A stretch of 64,000 nt of DNA from Cyclobacterium sp. 1_MG-2023 (GCF_030546805.1 NZ_JAUOPC010000012.1:124001-188000), one strand, 5' to 3'; shown: positions 25,979 through 36,464, counted from the first letter of the stretch. Numbers and translations are program-made. The notes: generated from the sequence alone by a model not told the origin.

Positions 25979-28954
25979 ATGCTAAAATATGCCAGGGTTA
26001 ACAATCTTGCAGGTTGGACCGCCTTCTTTATTGCATTTATAACATATCTGCTCACCATCGAAGAGACTGCCAGTTTCTGGGATCCGGGAGAATTTATAGC
26101 GGTAGCCTATAAATTACAAGTGCCCCATCCTCCGGGAGCACCTTTCTTTCTACTGATTTACCGTATGTTTAGCTTTTTAGCTCTCGGTGATGGGCTTGAA
26201 ATCGCCTATTGGATGAACGTAGGAAGTGCGCTACTTTCAGCTTTCACTATTTTATTCCTTTTTTGGACCATCACCTTATTAGGAAGAAAGTTATTACTTA
26301 AGAATAGTGAAGAGCCCAATCAAGAGCAAATCTATACTTTAATAGGTGCCGGATTTATTGGCGCATTGGCTTATACCTTTACAGATAGTTTTTGGTTTTC
26401 TGCTGTTGAAGCTGAAGTTTATGCCATGTCTTCCTTTTTTACTGCCATCGTAATTTGGGCATTCTTAAAATGGGACATCATCAAAGATCCCGAGGAAGAA
26501 AATAAATACATGATCTTCATCGCTTACCTGGTAGGGTTGTCAATAGGAGTTCACCTTTTAAACCTTGTAACCCTTCCTGCGCTAGCACTTGTTGTCTATT
26601 TTAAAAAATATAAAAATCATAACCTTAAAGGAGGAATCATTGCCTTTTTATTAGGAGGTGTAGCCTTGGTTGTTATCAATAATTTTATTATCCCGGGCTT
26701 ACCTAGCATTGCCGGTTCCCTTGAAATCTTTTTTGTCAATAGTTTAGGAATGCCTTTTGGCTCAGGCATTATATTCTTCTCTATTGTATTCCTAGGAGGG
26801 CTAATTTTTGCTGTGATACATTCTCACAAAAAAGAAAAAGTAATTTTAAATACCATTTTAATTTGCTTTTCTTTCATTCTTATCGGGTACAGTTCATATG
26901 CACTGATCGTAATCCGCGCCAATGCTGAGCCTGTAATCAACGAAAATGATCCAAAAGACATTATCAGTTTTGTTAGCTATCTAAAAAGAGAGCAATATGG
27001 CTACCGACCTCTGATGCAAGGACAGTATTTTACCGCAGATATTATTGATCAGGTAGAAGGCGACCCTGTATATGCCAAGGGAGAAGACAAGTATGAAGTG
27101 GTGGATTATCAATTGGAAAACATTTATGATCCTGAAAAAACAACTTTACTTCCTAGAATATACTCTACTCAAGAAAGGCATAAACAGATTTACAGATCCA
27201 AGCTGGGATTAAGGGAAGGCCAAGACCCTACTTTCTTTGACAATATCTATTTTATGTTTGACCACCAACTGGGGCATATGTATTGGAGGTATTTTATGTG
27301 GAACTTCAGTGGAAGGGAGAGTGACTTTAGTAATGCTCCATATTTAAGTATATGGAATACCATTACCACAGATTTCCCTAACTATATAAAAGAAAATAAA
27401 GGGCATAACAATTATTTTATGCTTCCCTTAATTCTAGGGCTTATAGGCATGTTTTTCCAAGCCAAGCACGATCCTGAATCCTTCTGGCTTACCTTGATGT
27501 TATTTCTAATGATGGGAGTAGTACTGGTGCTTTACCTTAATTCACCCCCGGTAGAGCCAAGGGAAAGAGATTATATCTATGTGGGTTCCTTTTATGCCTT
27601 TGCCATTTGGATTGGTTTTAGTGTAATGGCCATCAGTCATCAACTTAGAAAATTGAAAAAAGGCATGGTCATGGCAGGGGTATATGCTGCATTGATTGCA
27701 TTGCCGGTTCCTATTTTAATGGCCTCAGAAAACTGGAATGACCATGACCGATCCGACAGGTACTTCTCTGTGGATTCAGCTAGAAACTTCCTCGCTTCTT
27801 GTGCCCCAAATGCCATATTATTCACCGGAGGCGACAATGACACCTTCCCGCTTTGGTATGTGCAGGAAGTGGAAGGCTTTAGAACTGACGTGCGGGTTAT
27901 TGTATTAAGTTATTTTGACACCGATTGGTATGTCAAGCAAATGGCCAGGCCTGTCAATGAATCTGCTGCTTTGGATTTCACTTTGGATTTTGACAACTTT
28001 AAAAAAGGCACCAATGATGTGCTCTACGTAACGGATAGAATTGAAAGCTTACCATTGGTAGACTACCTCAAACTATTAAAAGACAACAGTGATTTACTAA
28101 AATTAACCAGTAGCAGGTCAAGCAGCAATATAAACACTGTCCCTTCCAGAATTTTAACCTTGCCTGTAAATACTGAAAATGTTGAGAAATTCGGAATTGT
28201 TCCCCCTCAATTTAAGGACCTACAAATTCCAAACATCAACATTAGGATCAAAGGAAATTATGTTACCAAGGGTAACTTGATGTTATTGGATCTGATCGCT
28301 ACTAACAATTGGGAAAGACCCATTTATTTTAACAATACTTCTTTGGCAACCATAGGCTTTGACATGAGTGACCATGTAGTCATGGAAGGATTGACCTACA
28401 GGTTGCTCCCCATCCAAAAGCCGGACAACCAGGATGAGTTAATTAATACCGATCTGGCCTATAAAAATGTCACTGAAAAATTCGCCTTTAGAGGAATGGA
28501 CAATCCGGACAATTACTTTGATGACGAATTCAGGAGATTCACCTCCAATCATAGAAGTGTACTTAATAGTATTGCCATAGCCTTATTGGATGAACAAGAT
28601 AAGGAGAGAGCAGAGGACATTTTGAGGTTGAGCCTGGAAAAACTTCCTGGAAAGGCCATACCTTATGACATGGCTAGCGGACAAGCTGTGCCCATTTTAT
28701 TTGAGTTGGATATGGATGAGGAAGCCTTAGATATTATCGACCAAATATCTAAACGTTCTATAGAGCTCCTTGACTTCTATCAAGAGACCGGTAGATCTAT
28801 GGACAGGGAGGCTCAAATCTCTATGCAGATGTTGCGCTACTTTGTCCCGCAATTACAGGATGAAGGGTATGAAGAAAAAGCCAATCAAATTCAGCAGGAT
28901 TACGAGCGAATATTTGGAGCTGCAGCAGGATCCCCACAACTCCAAAGAAGATAA
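25979..28954 (+). CDS. DUF2723 membrane protein, TMEM260-like glycosyltransferase
   Basis: 991-residue protein with about 10-12 membrane segments in the first 620 residues, followed by a periplasmic domain with TPR-like helices (about 860-970). It belongs to DUF2723, whose eukaryotic relative TMEM260 is an O-mannosyltransferase (GT-C fold). The N-terminal loop has the diagnostic ETASFWDPGEFIAVAYKLQV, including the acidic residues expected for the active site, then PHPPGAPFFLLIYRMF. It probably transfers a lipid-linked sugar to exported proteins. Length is typical for Bacteroidota members. A terminator follows. Confidence 0.9.
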   Translation: MLKYARVNNLAGWTAFFIAFITYLLTIEETASFWDPGEFIAVAYKLQVPHPPGAPFFLLIYRMFSFLALGDGLEIAYWMNVGSALLSAFTILFLFWTITLLGRKLLLKNSEEPNQEQIYTLIGAGFIGALAYTFTDSFWFSAVEAEVYAMSSFFTAIVIWAFLKWDIIKDPEEENKYMIFIAYLVGLSIGVHLLNLVTLPALALVVYFKKYKNHNLKGGIIAFLLGGVALVVINNFIIPGLPSIAGSLEIFFVNSLGMPFGSGIIFFSIVFLGGLIFAVIHSHKKEKVILNTILICFSFILIGYSSYALIVIRANAEPVINENDPKDIISFVSYLKREQYGYRPLMQGQYFTADIIDQVEGDPVYAKGEDKYEVVDYQLENIYDPEKTTLLPRIYSTQERHKQIYRSKLGLREGQDPTFFDNIYFMFDHQLGHMYWRYFMWNFSGRESDFSNAPYLSIWNTITTDFPNYIKENKGHNNYFMLPLILGLIGMFFQAKHDPESFWLTLMLFLMMGVVLVLYLNSPPVEPRERDYIYVGSFYAFAIWIGFSVMAISHQLRKLKKGMVMAGVYAALIALPVPILMASENWNDHDRSDRYFSVDSARNFLASCAPNAILFTGGDNDTFPLWYVQEVEGFRTDVRVIVLSYFDTDWYVKQMARPVNESAALDFTLDFDNFKKGTNDVLYVTDRIESLPLVDYLKLLKDNSDLLKLTSSRSSSNINTVPSRILTLPVNTENVEKFGIVPPQFKDLQIPNINIRIKGNYVTKGNLMLLDLIATNNWERPIYFNNTSLATIGFDMSDHVVMEGLTYRLLPIQKPDNQDELINTDLAYKNVTEKFAFRGMDNPDNYFDDEFRRFTSNHRSVLNSIAIALLDEQDKERAEDILRLSLEKLPGKAIPYDMASGQAVPILFELDMDEEALDIIDQISKRSIELLDFYQETGRSMDREAQISMQMLRYFVPQLQDEGYEEKANQIQQDYERIFGAAAGSPQLQRR

Positions 28955-28996
28955 ATTAGCAATTGGCTTTTAAAAATAAAACGCTATAATTATTCC

Positions 28997-29036
28997 AATC
29001 GGCTGCTTAAATTGATAAGCAGCCGATTATTTTTTG
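28997..29036 (+). terminator. Intrinsic terminator after DUF2723 gene
   Basis: AATCGGCTGCTTA (28997-29009), six-base loop, TAAGCAGCCGATT (29016-29028), then a T-rich tail. A perfect 13-bp stem. The right arm overlaps the stop of the convergent methyltransferase gene at 29027. Confidence 0.88.
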
Positions 29037-29803
29037 TGGAGAATATAGTAAAGATCTAAGGCCTCCTCAGGGTTTTCAACCAATAAGTAATCTTCATGAT
29101 GCAGTTGTTCTACTGCCGCTCCCTGGTGTTTATGCAACTTATTCCTATTGATTCTATTTAGAATCTCATAGGGGATTTTCAGCAATCCGGCAGGTAACCT
29201 GTATTGTAGGTTTAAAATATCCCACCGCGTAATTTTATTTACCGAAATCTTATTCGCTTCGTAATAATCCCAAACTTTGGCATTCCCACCAATCCCTTTT
29301 GTTTCCACCCTATCAAAAATCGATTCACATAGTTTTTGAAGTTGGGAAGGTGTGTATTCTCTAATATGCCAAGGATTTCTGGACAATGAAAACCTAATAT
29401 TTGGGGTGGAGATCAAAGCCATTCCTCCCGGTTTTAGTACACGATAAATCTCTTCCAAGTATTGCCTGTCATCCTCAATATGTTCAATTACCTGAAAACT
29501 CACGACTGAATCAAAGGAATTGTCCTTAAGGCCGGCCAATGGAGGAATAATTGCTTGCTCGAAGGTAAATTCGGGGTATTTATCCTTTAGTCTGTCCAAG
29601 ATTTCTCCTATCTTGTCCATGCCGTGGTAATGATTTACCAATGGGCCAAGGGCCTGTACCCCTCTGCCTTCGCCACAGCCAATCTCCAACAAATTGCCGG
29701 AAACGAAACCTTTGGCAACAATGTATGCTTTAAATAGACGTTGATGAATAGGATTGTCACTGATCAACTTATCGGAAGTAATTTCCGTTGTATAGGTAGC
29801 CAT
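29027..29803 (-). CDS. Class I SAM-dependent methyltransferase
   Basis: 258-residue methyltransferase. SAM motif I is LLEIGCGEGRG (residues about 37-47), the acidic residue of motif II is in HGMDKIGE, and the later motif DSVVSFQVIEHIEDD (UbiE/Methyltransf_11 type) is complete. The substrate is not evident; similar proteins modify cell-surface glycans or lipids. It is divergent from the GWxTD gene with a 51-base gap and convergent with DUF2723. Confidence 0.88.
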   Translation of the reverse strand: MATYTTEITSDKLISDNPIHQRLFKAYIVAKGFVSGNLLEIGCGEGRGVQALGPLVNHYHGMDKIGEILDRLKDKYPEFTFEQAIIPPLAGLKDNSFDSVVSFQVIEHIEDDRQYLEEIYRVLKPGGMALISTPNIRFSLSRNPWHIREYTPSQLQKLCESIFDRVETKGIGGNAKVWDYYEANKISVNKITRWDILNLQYRLPAGLLKIPYEILNRINRNKLHKHQGAAVEQLHHEDYLLVENPEEALDLYYILHKK

Positions 29804-29854
29804 CTAAAATTTTATTATTTTCAACAAAATTAAGGTTAATTTTTAAAACCAACT

Positions 29855-31102
29855 ATGGAAAAAATAAAGTCATTGTATATGAAACGAAATATTGGGGTAT
29901 TATTTATTTTAACCCTCCTTTCTTTTCCTTCTTTTGCACAAAATAATTTGCAAAGTATTAACCAGAGTTTAAGGTATTCCAGGTATTCAAGAATTTCTTT
30001 GAAAGTAATTCCAATTAAAACCGCAGAAAGAACCTTTAAATTACAAATGCTGGTTGAGAAAATCGAAGAGGATCCGAATTTTGACGATTACTTATTCTCT
30101 TACACCATTGTCCATAGCTTTGACCAGAGAATTAATGATGATCAGGTCATTGCCTTGGATCAAGACATGCTAAAAATGAATACCACCGGTCATTTTTATT
30201 TTGAAGAAACTGTAGAAGTTCCAAGTACCAGAGACCAGGCCTATGTTATTTTTCGAGCCATAGACACCAGACAAGAGGATGAATATGTTTACCATGCTGA
30301 TTTAATAAGTCCTTTTGTGGTAGACCAACCTTCTTTCTGCGCCTACTTTGGCAATGACATACCCTTCGACCAGAATTTTTTAAATGCAGAGGAATCCTTA
30401 CTTTTCAAAAGTAACCAAGGAGTAAGCTTATACAGGTACTTTTATCCACAAGATTTCCCTATTCCTCTTCCTCCCATGGAAACCAAGGTTCCTGAAATAG
30501 CCAAGGAAACCAAAGTAATCAATGAAGGAGATTTCTTATTGAATGTACCTGTATCCTTTGACAAATCAGGTTATTATTTTATTCAAAAAGACACAACTAC
30601 CGCTAGTGGCTTACTGATAAAAACAGCCGGCACAGCTTTCCCAAAAGTCTCTACTTGGGAAGAAATGATCCAAATGGTTGCTTATATTTCTACCCGAAAG
30701 GAGCATGAGGCCCTGTTGGCTGCAGAAAACAAAAAAATTGCCCTAGATGAATATTGGATCAGGATGACCCGAGATGAAGAGGCTGCAAAAAAATTAATAA
30801 AAGAATATTTCCGGCAAGTGGAATTTGCCAATATTTTGTTCACTGATTTTAAAGAAGGTTGGGCAACTGACCGTGGCATGGTCTATATAATAATGGGGCC
30901 TCCACAAGAAGTTTACTTTAATTTAGACAAAGAAACTTGGGTTTACTTGTCTGAGGATTCAAATTCAAAAATAACCTTTACCTTTGCACGTGTAAAGAAT
31001 ATTTTAACCCCACAATATTATACATTGAACCGATCCAGAGCCTACCAGCCTGTATGGTTCAAAACTATCACAGCATGGAGAAACGGAAGGATGGTTTTTT
31101 AA
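29855..31102 (+). CDS. GWxTD domain-containing exported protein
   Basis: 415-residue secreted protein with a signal peptide (core VLFILTLLSFPSFAQ). An in-frame ATG at 29879 gives a more usual signal length. The C-terminal domain carries the defining motif GWATD at residues 335-339 followed by RGMVYIIMGPP. The family is widespread in Bacteroidota and other phyla and is of unknown function. Its 3' end overlaps the rlmB start by 28 bases, so the two are probably co-transcribed, though no functional link is known. Confidence 0.88.
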   Translation: MEKIKSLYMKRNIGVLFILTLLSFPSFAQNNLQSINQSLRYSRYSRISLKVIPIKTAERTFKLQMLVEKIEEDPNFDDYLFSYTIVHSFDQRINDDQVIALDQDMLKMNTTGHFYFEETVEVPSTRDQAYVIFRAIDTRQEDEYVYHADLISPFVVDQPSFCAYFGNDIPFDQNFLNAEESLLFKSNQGVSLYRYFYPQDFPIPLPPMETKVPEIAKETKVINEGDFLLNVPVSFDKSGYYFIQKDTTTASGLLIKTAGTAFPKVSTWEEMIQMVAYISTRKEHEALLAAENKKIALDEYWIRMTRDEEAAKKLIKEYFRQVEFANILFTDFKEGWATDRGMVYIIMGPPQEVYFNLDKETWVYLSEDSNSKITFTFARVKNILTPQYYTLNRSRAYQPVWFKTITAWRNGRMVF

Positions 31103-31851
31103 TCAACAAAAGCGAAGACCAAAAGGATTTTATCTTTGGCATCAGGTCCATCATGGAGGCTTTGAATGCAGACAGAGAAATAGACAAAATACTGGTAAAC
31201 AAAGAACTTAAAGGAGATCTTTTAAAAGAATTACTTGCACTAACCAAGGAGAAAAAGCTACCGGTAACCAAGGTTCCCGAAAGTAAACTCAATCGGATAA
31301 CCAGAAAAAACCACCAAGGTGTCATCGCTTATATATCATCCATAGCATATGCTTCATGGGAAAATGTAGTGGACAGCACTTATACCAAAGGTGAAGCACC
31401 ACTTATTTTGATGCTTGATAGGGTCACGGATGTACGTAATTTTGGAGCCATCGCTAGGACAGCAGAAGTTGCGGGTGTTCATGGAATAATAATTCCGGAA
31501 AAAGGAAGTGCGCAAATCAATTCGGATGCGGTTAAAACATCTGCCGGAGCATTAAATTTTCTACCGGTAAGTAGGGTAAGAAACCTCTATTATACCCTTA
31601 AGGATCTTAAGAAATCAGGTCTAAAAGTGGTGGGTGTGACCGAAAAAACAGACCGAATGATGTACCAGGCAGACCTTACCACCCCTACAGTATTGGTTAT
31701 GGGATCGGAAGAAGACGGGGTTTCAGATGAACTCATGGGCTTATGTGATGAATTCGTTAAAGTTCCTGTTCATGGCCAAATAGAAAGTTTAAATGTTTCT
31801 GTTGCCACAGGAATAGTGATTTACGAAGCTATCCGACAAAGAAAACAATAA
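31075..31851 (+). CDS. rlmB: 23S rRNA (guanosine-2'-O-)-methyltransferase RlmB, TrmH family
   Basis: 258 residues from ATG 31075 (ATG 31054 is also in frame but lies deeper inside the upstream gene). It has the N-terminal SpoU substrate-binding domain (FIFGIRSIMEAL; KNHQGVIAYIS) and the SPOUT knot: LDRVTDVRNFGAIARTAEV, MGSEEDGVS and LNVSVATGIVIYEA, the motifs that bind SAM. It methylates ribose of a 23S rRNA guanosine (G2251 in E. coli). Confidence 0.92.
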   Translation: MEKRKDGFLINKSEDQKDFIFGIRSIMEALNADREIDKILVNKELKGDLLKELLALTKEKKLPVTKVPESKLNRITRKNHQGVIAYISSIAYASWENVVDSTYTKGEAPLILMLDRVTDVRNFGAIARTAEVAGVHGIIIPEKGSAQINSDAVKTSAGALNFLPVSRVRNLYYTLKDLKKSGLKVVGVTEKTDRMMYQADLTTPTVLVMGSEEDGVSDELMGLCDEFVKVPVHGQIESLNVSVATGIVIYEAIRQRKQ

Positions 31852-31871
31852 ACTCCCTAATTTCGGATCAA

Positions 31872-33218
31872 ATGGCAATAGAATTGGTTGTGCTTTTGGT
31901 ATTGATGTCCGGCATAATAGCTTTGCTGGCTACTTTGCTGATTAAAGCCTACAAAAAACGTGACCAATTGAAAGAAAGTCTGGGAGAACTTAATCTGGAA
32001 AAGGAAAGGCTTAGCGAAAAGCACCAATACCTATCAAGCAAATACGGAGCATTTCAAAAAGAAAATGAGCAACTTTCCATGCTTTCTAATTCCTTGGAAA
32101 AAGAGAATTACCAACTTGCTTTAGATAAAGGTAAACTGGATAGTGAGCTTCAGTATATGCGTGAGAAATTAATTTTTCAAAAGCAGGAAATAGAAAAAAT
32201 GCGTGGTCAATTTCAACAAGAATTTGAATTACTGGCCAACAAAATTTTAGAGGAAAAATCCAAGAAATTCACTAGTCAAAATCAGGAAAATATAGAAAAC
32301 TTTCTCCAGCCCTTAGGGAAAGAATTGAATGCCTTTAAAAAGCAAGTGCAGGAGGCTTATGCCATGGAGTCCAGAGAAAGGTTTTCTTTGGAAAGAAAAG
32401 TCAAAGAACTTGCTGAACTAAACCAGCAAATCAGTCAGGAAGCCAAAAACTTAACCAATGCCTTAAAAGGCAATGCCAAGATTCGGGGAAATTGGGGAGA
32501 AGCAATTCTGGAAACCATATTACAAAATTCCGGTTTAGAAAAAGACAGGCATTACAGTATTCAGGGCTTTCTGAAAGACGAAAATGGTCAAGCCCTTCTT
32601 GGCCCTGATGGTAAAAAAATGCAACCGGATGTAATCATTCATTATCCGGACGACAAAAAGGTGATCATTGACAGTAAGGTCTCGTTAATTGCCTACGAAA
32701 AATACAGCAATGCCCTAGGAGATACAGACCAAAAATCTGCGCTGGAACTTCATGTTAAAGCGATAAAAACCCATATTGACCAATTGTCTGCCAAGCAGTA
32801 CGAGGCCTATGCTAAAGCCTTGGATTTTGTAATCATGTTTATTCCGCTTGAAGCGGCCTATATCGTTGCCCTTCAGGCTGATCCTAAACTATGGGAATAT
32901 GCCTATAAAAAACGAGTGCTACTGATTAGCAGTAGCAATTTAATTGCTGCGCTAAAAATGATCAAAGACCTATGGATAAGGGATGATCAATCCAAAAATG
33001 CCATTGAAATTGCAGACAGAGGGGGCAAAGTTTATGACAAACTGGCCAATTTTCTACACAGCCTGGAAGACATTGGAAAGCATCTGGACAGGTCTCAAGA
33101 GAGTTATGCCACCGCTATCAAACAACTCAAAACCGGTAAAGGCAATTTAATTTCACAGGCAGAAAAGCTTAGAGCATTGGGTGTCAATGCTCGAAATAAA
33201 ATTTCCGGAAACCAATAA
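31872..33218 (+). CDS. rmuC: DNA recombination protein RmuC
   Basis: 448-residue protein with an N-terminal membrane segment (4-26), a long coiled coil (about 30-190) and the RmuC nuclease-like domain (about 200-400) containing GNWGEAILETILQNSGLEKD, PDVIIHYPDDKKVIIDSKVS and LAYE-type core. In E. coli it limits recombination at inverted repeats. Starts 20 bases after rlmB, so they probably share a transcript. Confidence 0.93.
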   Translation: MAIELVVLLVLMSGIIALLATLLIKAYKKRDQLKESLGELNLEKERLSEKHQYLSSKYGAFQKENEQLSMLSNSLEKENYQLALDKGKLDSELQYMREKLIFQKQEIEKMRGQFQQEFELLANKILEEKSKKFTSQNQENIENFLQPLGKELNAFKKQVQEAYAMESRERFSLERKVKELAELNQQISQEAKNLTNALKGNAKIRGNWGEAILETILQNSGLEKDRHYSIQGFLKDENGQALLGPDGKKMQPDVIIHYPDDKKVIIDSKVSLIAYEKYSNALGDTDQKSALELHVKAIKTHIDQLSAKQYEAYAKALDFVIMFIPLEAAYIVALQADPKLWEYAYKKRVLLISSSNLIAALKMIKDLWIRDDQSKNAIEIADRGGKVYDKLANFLHSLEDIGKHLDRSQESYATAIKQLKTGKGNLISQAEKLRALGVNARNKISGNQ

Positions 33219-33302
33219 TTTGGTCAAGCATTGCTGCACCTGACCCTTCTTTGGATTAATAAGTAAATTCGGATTGCCAAATTTAGTTGATAGGTCTGCC
33301 TA

Positions 33303-33956
33303 TCAGAAAGGTAGGTCTTCAGGATTGTCTATTTCCTTGACTACGGCATGTCCGGATATGAGGTAATTCCGACCTGTAGCCAATTCTTGGCACAAAACCC
33401 TGGTTCTTTGTGTACGCAACTTCTTAAATTGCCTTTCTCTTAATAAAAAGTGAGTATTTATGGCAAGGTCTCCTAATAGCGGTTCTTCTTTGATAATGGT
33501 GTTTTTATCGTATTTTCTTAATTCCTTCATCAAAAATAAATCCGCACCGGTGGAAGCTTTAGGGTTATTCATGTACAGCCTTAGGGGAATCAATATATCA
33601 TTAGGAAACACCCCCTCATGTAACATGGGTGCCATCAACCACTTAAAACTTTGCTTCCATTCAATCCCATGTGGCAATATCCCTTTCCCAATTCTTTCTT
33701 TGTATTGGCTAAAAACACGGTGGTGGGCTACTTCATGGATGAAAGTAATCAAAAATTGATATTGATTCAGGTCATTATTAATGGTAATTTTCTGAATACT
33801 TTTATCTTTTCTATAGCGAAAATCGCCCAGTTTTGACCTTCTTGATTTGGTAATTTCAAAGATAAAGGGTTCCTCCTCCCATAGGGAAAAGCAATAAGAC
33901 AAGGCCTTTTCAGGTACCTTGCCTTTTAAATTTTCCAACCACTTTTCTTTTTCCAC
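33303..33956 (-). CDS. SprT-like zinc metalloprotease domain protein
   Basis: 217 residues with a GTG start at 33956. It contains the SprT-type zinc motif HEVAHH (His74, Glu75, His78), followed by HGIEWKQSFKWLM as the likely third-ligand region. SprT/Spartan domains cleave DNA-protein crosslinks in eukaryotes; bacterial members are poorly studied. No separate zinc ribbon with four Cys is present at the C-terminus. It lies 25 bases downstream of the catabolic operon, but its content suggests an independent role. Confidence 0.82.
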   Translation of the reverse strand: MEKEKWLENLKGKVPEKALSYCFSLWEEEPFIFEITKSRRSKLGDFRYRKDKSIQKITINNDLNQYQFLITFIHEVAHHRVFSQYKERIGKGILPHGIEWKQSFKWLMAPMLHEGVFPNDILIPLRLYMNNPKASTGADLFLMKELRKYDKNTIIKEEPLLGDLAINTHFLLRERQFKKLRTQRTRVLCQELATGRNYLISGHAVVKEIDNPEDLPF

Positions 33957-33981
33957 TTTTGCTTATTAACTGAAATCAAAA

Positions 33982-35346
33982 TTAAGTATTTTTATCCTCG
34001 TGAATAAGCTCAAGTAGTTTTTTTCTAAACAATTCCTCAGAACCAGTAGAGAGGTTACTGATCCTACATCTCCAGGTTTCATAGCCCCCTTTCTCTATCT
34101 CATGTTCGGGTGGAACATAGCCAACATTGTCATTGGCCAAGCTAATTGTGAAATAGGGAAAATCAAGCCCTTCTTTAATTTTAAGCCCTGTTTCTGCAAA
34201 AAACTCTCCGGGTAAAGCACCAATTTTTCCTTCCCCTATATGTAAAACCTGTACCGGACAAGTTGCTTTTTCAGGAAATTCATTGAGCAACATTTGCTCT
34301 CTAGCATACAGTTTTTCCCAACCTTCAGTATCAGGCTTCAATTCTTCCAAGCCTCCGGAAGCCAAGATGGTCTTTGATTTTTCCAATTCTTCTGAACTAG
34401 GCATCCTTCTCTCAGCCTTTAACAAGCTAAAACTGCTTTTGAGTTGGGGAGATTTATCCCACTTAAGACCTTGAACCCATTCCAAAACCTTATCGGCCAA
34501 CTCGCCTCCTATTTTTCTACTTTTGGCCAACTCTCCTTCAGGAAATTTAACTCGTCCACTGAAATCCCAGATATTTATATCTCCACTCGTACCATTGCTC
34601 ATCATTCCCACGAAAGCTTCCCCTGCCCCTAATTTTTCTTTCAATGCATTGGAAAACATACCAAAATAATCCGCTGAAATGGTTCCGTTTTGCCAATCCC
34701 CAACATAATGAAGGGAGTAATTGCCCAAAATGGAGATCCATTCCCCGTCTAGGCCTTTGATAGCTAAAAAACTCAATTCTGGATCCGGATTATTGAGTGG
34801 TTTTATGATTTGGTCTTCCACTCCAAATGGATTGGTTTTGATTGTATCGGCTTTTCCTGTTACCGGGTTAATCTGGGAATAACTATCTTCCATCCAGTAC
34901 CTGCGACACATCACATATTCCGGGACATCAATAGAGCCAAAGGCCAACTGAGCAGGTTTTATCTGGCCCAAAGCTTTTCCTACAGCCTTTGTTATCAAAC
35001 CAGGTAGTCGTTTCCTATAGGCCATGTCTGCTGGCACCATGTGCACATCTTCCACAGCACCGGAAGCATGAGTATGCGTGGCCGAAATCAAAACCTGCCC
35101 GGGAGGTATTCCAAATTTTTCCTCAATGATGGCTTTGGTTTCATCCAAAAGCTCCCTTCCCATAACACATATGTCAACAATCACTACTGCCAAGCAGCTG
35201 TCGTCATTTTTAAATACCAGTGCTTTGGCATGTAGAGGGTCATGTATCTTTTGGGTATAATGGGTAACAAAATCACCGTTTATAATGGTACCTAAGGAAG
35301 GTGTGGTTTCGACACTGGCCGCACCAGCTTGAAAAACATTTGACAT
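33982..35346 (-). CDS. Neutral ceramidase-like N-terminal domain hydrolase
   Basis: 454 residues of the neutral/alkaline ceramidase N-terminal domain family. Putative zinc ligands His91 and His93 are in SATHTHASGA, and another His is in NYSLHYVGDW. The ceramidase nucleophile region NxGDVSPN appears as SNGTSGDINIWD. The protein lacks a signal peptide and the C-terminal ceramidase domain, so it is probably a cytoplasmic amidase or related hydrolase rather than a true ceramidase. It is the last enzyme in the catabolic operon, 29 bases after the dipeptidase gene, and may open an amide in the pathway substrate. Confidence 0.8.
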   Translation of the reverse strand: MSNVFQAGAASVETTPSLGTIINGDFVTHYTQKIHDPLHAKALVFKNDDSCLAVVIVDICVMGRELLDETKAIIEEKFGIPPGQVLISATHTHASGAVEDVHMVPADMAYRKRLPGLITKAVGKALGQIKPAQLAFGSIDVPEYVMCRRYWMEDSYSQINPVTGKADTIKTNPFGVEDQIIKPLNNPDPELSFLAIKGLDGEWISILGNYSLHYVGDWQNGTISADYFGMFSNALKEKLGAGEAFVGMMSNGTSGDINIWDFSGRVKFPEGELAKSRKIGGELADKVLEWVQGLKWDKSPQLKSSFSLLKAERRMPSSEELEKSKTILASGGLEELKPDTEGWEKLYAREQMLLNEFPEKATCPVQVLHIGEGKIGALPGEFFAETGLKIKEGLDFPYFTISLANDNVGYVPPEHEIEKGGYETWRCRISNLSTGSEELFRKKLLELIHEDKNT

Positions 35347-35375
35347 GGATAAGAAGAATTTATTATTGAGAAATT

Positions 35376-36464
35376 TTAACCGGAGGGCAGTGCTTTTCTT
35401 AGGAACCGAAGAAAATTACCATGGAAAATATTATCAATATCCTTGTCAGAATACCCCCTCCTATCTAGGATCTCCTCATATTTTTGAAGATCTGCTATAG
35501 AATTAAGGTCCCAAGGAGATTGTTCCGTACCAAAGATGCCATCCAAATCACTACCAATTCCAATATGTTCGCTGTCTCCGACCAATTGACAAATATGATC
35601 CCAATGATCTACCAAATGTTCCAATTTGATATCCAATTGCCAAGGGTCTGAAATGGTATCGATAAAACGAATATCCATGGCCCAGCAGTCCAACATACCA
35701 CCAATAATTGCTCCTCGCTTTACCAATTTTTTTATTTGCTCATCAGTTAACTGTCTCTGATTGGGCACAATTTTCCGGACATTATGGTGACTGGACCAAA
35801 TGGGACCTCCATATAAATCCAAAGCTTGATCAAAACCTTGATCCGTAAGGTGGGTAAAGTCTAAGATCATTTGGTATTGCTCCATTTTCCTGAGCAGCTC
35901 CTTACCTAATTCAGTGATGGGGCCTTCTGATTTGGTCCCCGGCGCATATCGTCCCGGACCGAAATGAGACAATCCCAATGCCCGAAGTCCATAATCGTAA
36001 GCCCTGTCTAAATAGGAAGGATTTACCAACGAGTCGCCACCTTCAAGGTTTAGAATATAACCAATTGCTTTTTCCTCATCAGGTATATTGCTATCTTCCC
36101 AAAGGGCAAGCATCTGATCCAGATCCTCTTTTGTCAAGATCTGGATCATTTCACCTAGGGCTTCCATTTCCCTATACCAAGCCAATTGGGCTTGAGTCAT
36201 GGCCCAAGCTTGTTGAGGTGAATTCCATCCTGCAAGTGCAGAATCAAGAGGGGAATACCTTGCCAATTGGGTTGCCACCACAATGCCGATTTTTCCTTTC
36301 CTTAGCTCGGGCAAACAAACCGTTCCTCTACCTCTGTCAGGCTTGTCCGGCATATGCATTTCAGCCTTTCGAATGTCTGAAAGCGGTTTACTTAAGTCCC
36401 TGTTCCATTCAATGGCATTCATGGACAAATCCAAATGCGCATCTAGAATCAGCCTTTTACTCAT
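35376..36464 (-). CDS. Renal-type membrane dipeptidase (peptidase M19)
   Basis: 362-residue cytoplasmic member of the M19 family, zinc enzymes that hydrolyse dipeptides or related amides. Ligands can be seen in order: His10 and Asp12 (DAHLDLS), Glu in LNLEGGDSL, His in DFTHLTD, His in SSHHNVRK, and Asp in GIGSDLDG. All key residues are present. It overlaps the RidA gene by four bases (ATGA) and is in an operon for small-molecule breakdown, so the natural substrate may be an N-acyl or amino-acid conjugate rather than a peptide. Confidence 0.9.
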   Translation of the reverse strand: MSKRLILDAHLDLSMNAIEWNRDLSKPLSDIRKAEMHMPDKPDRGRGTVCLPELRKGKIGIVVATQLARYSPLDSALAGWNSPQQAWAMTQAQLAWYREMEALGEMIQILTKEDLDQMLALWEDSNIPDEEKAIGYILNLEGGDSLVNPSYLDRAYDYGLRALGLSHFGPGRYAPGTKSEGPITELGKELLRKMEQYQMILDFTHLTDQGFDQALDLYGGPIWSSHHNVRKIVPNQRQLTDEQIKKLVKRGAIIGGMLDCWAMDIRFIDTISDPWQLDIKLEHLVDHWDHICQLVGDSEHIGIGSDLDGIFGTEQSPWDLNSIADLQKYEEILDRRGYSDKDIDNIFHGNFLRFLRKALPSG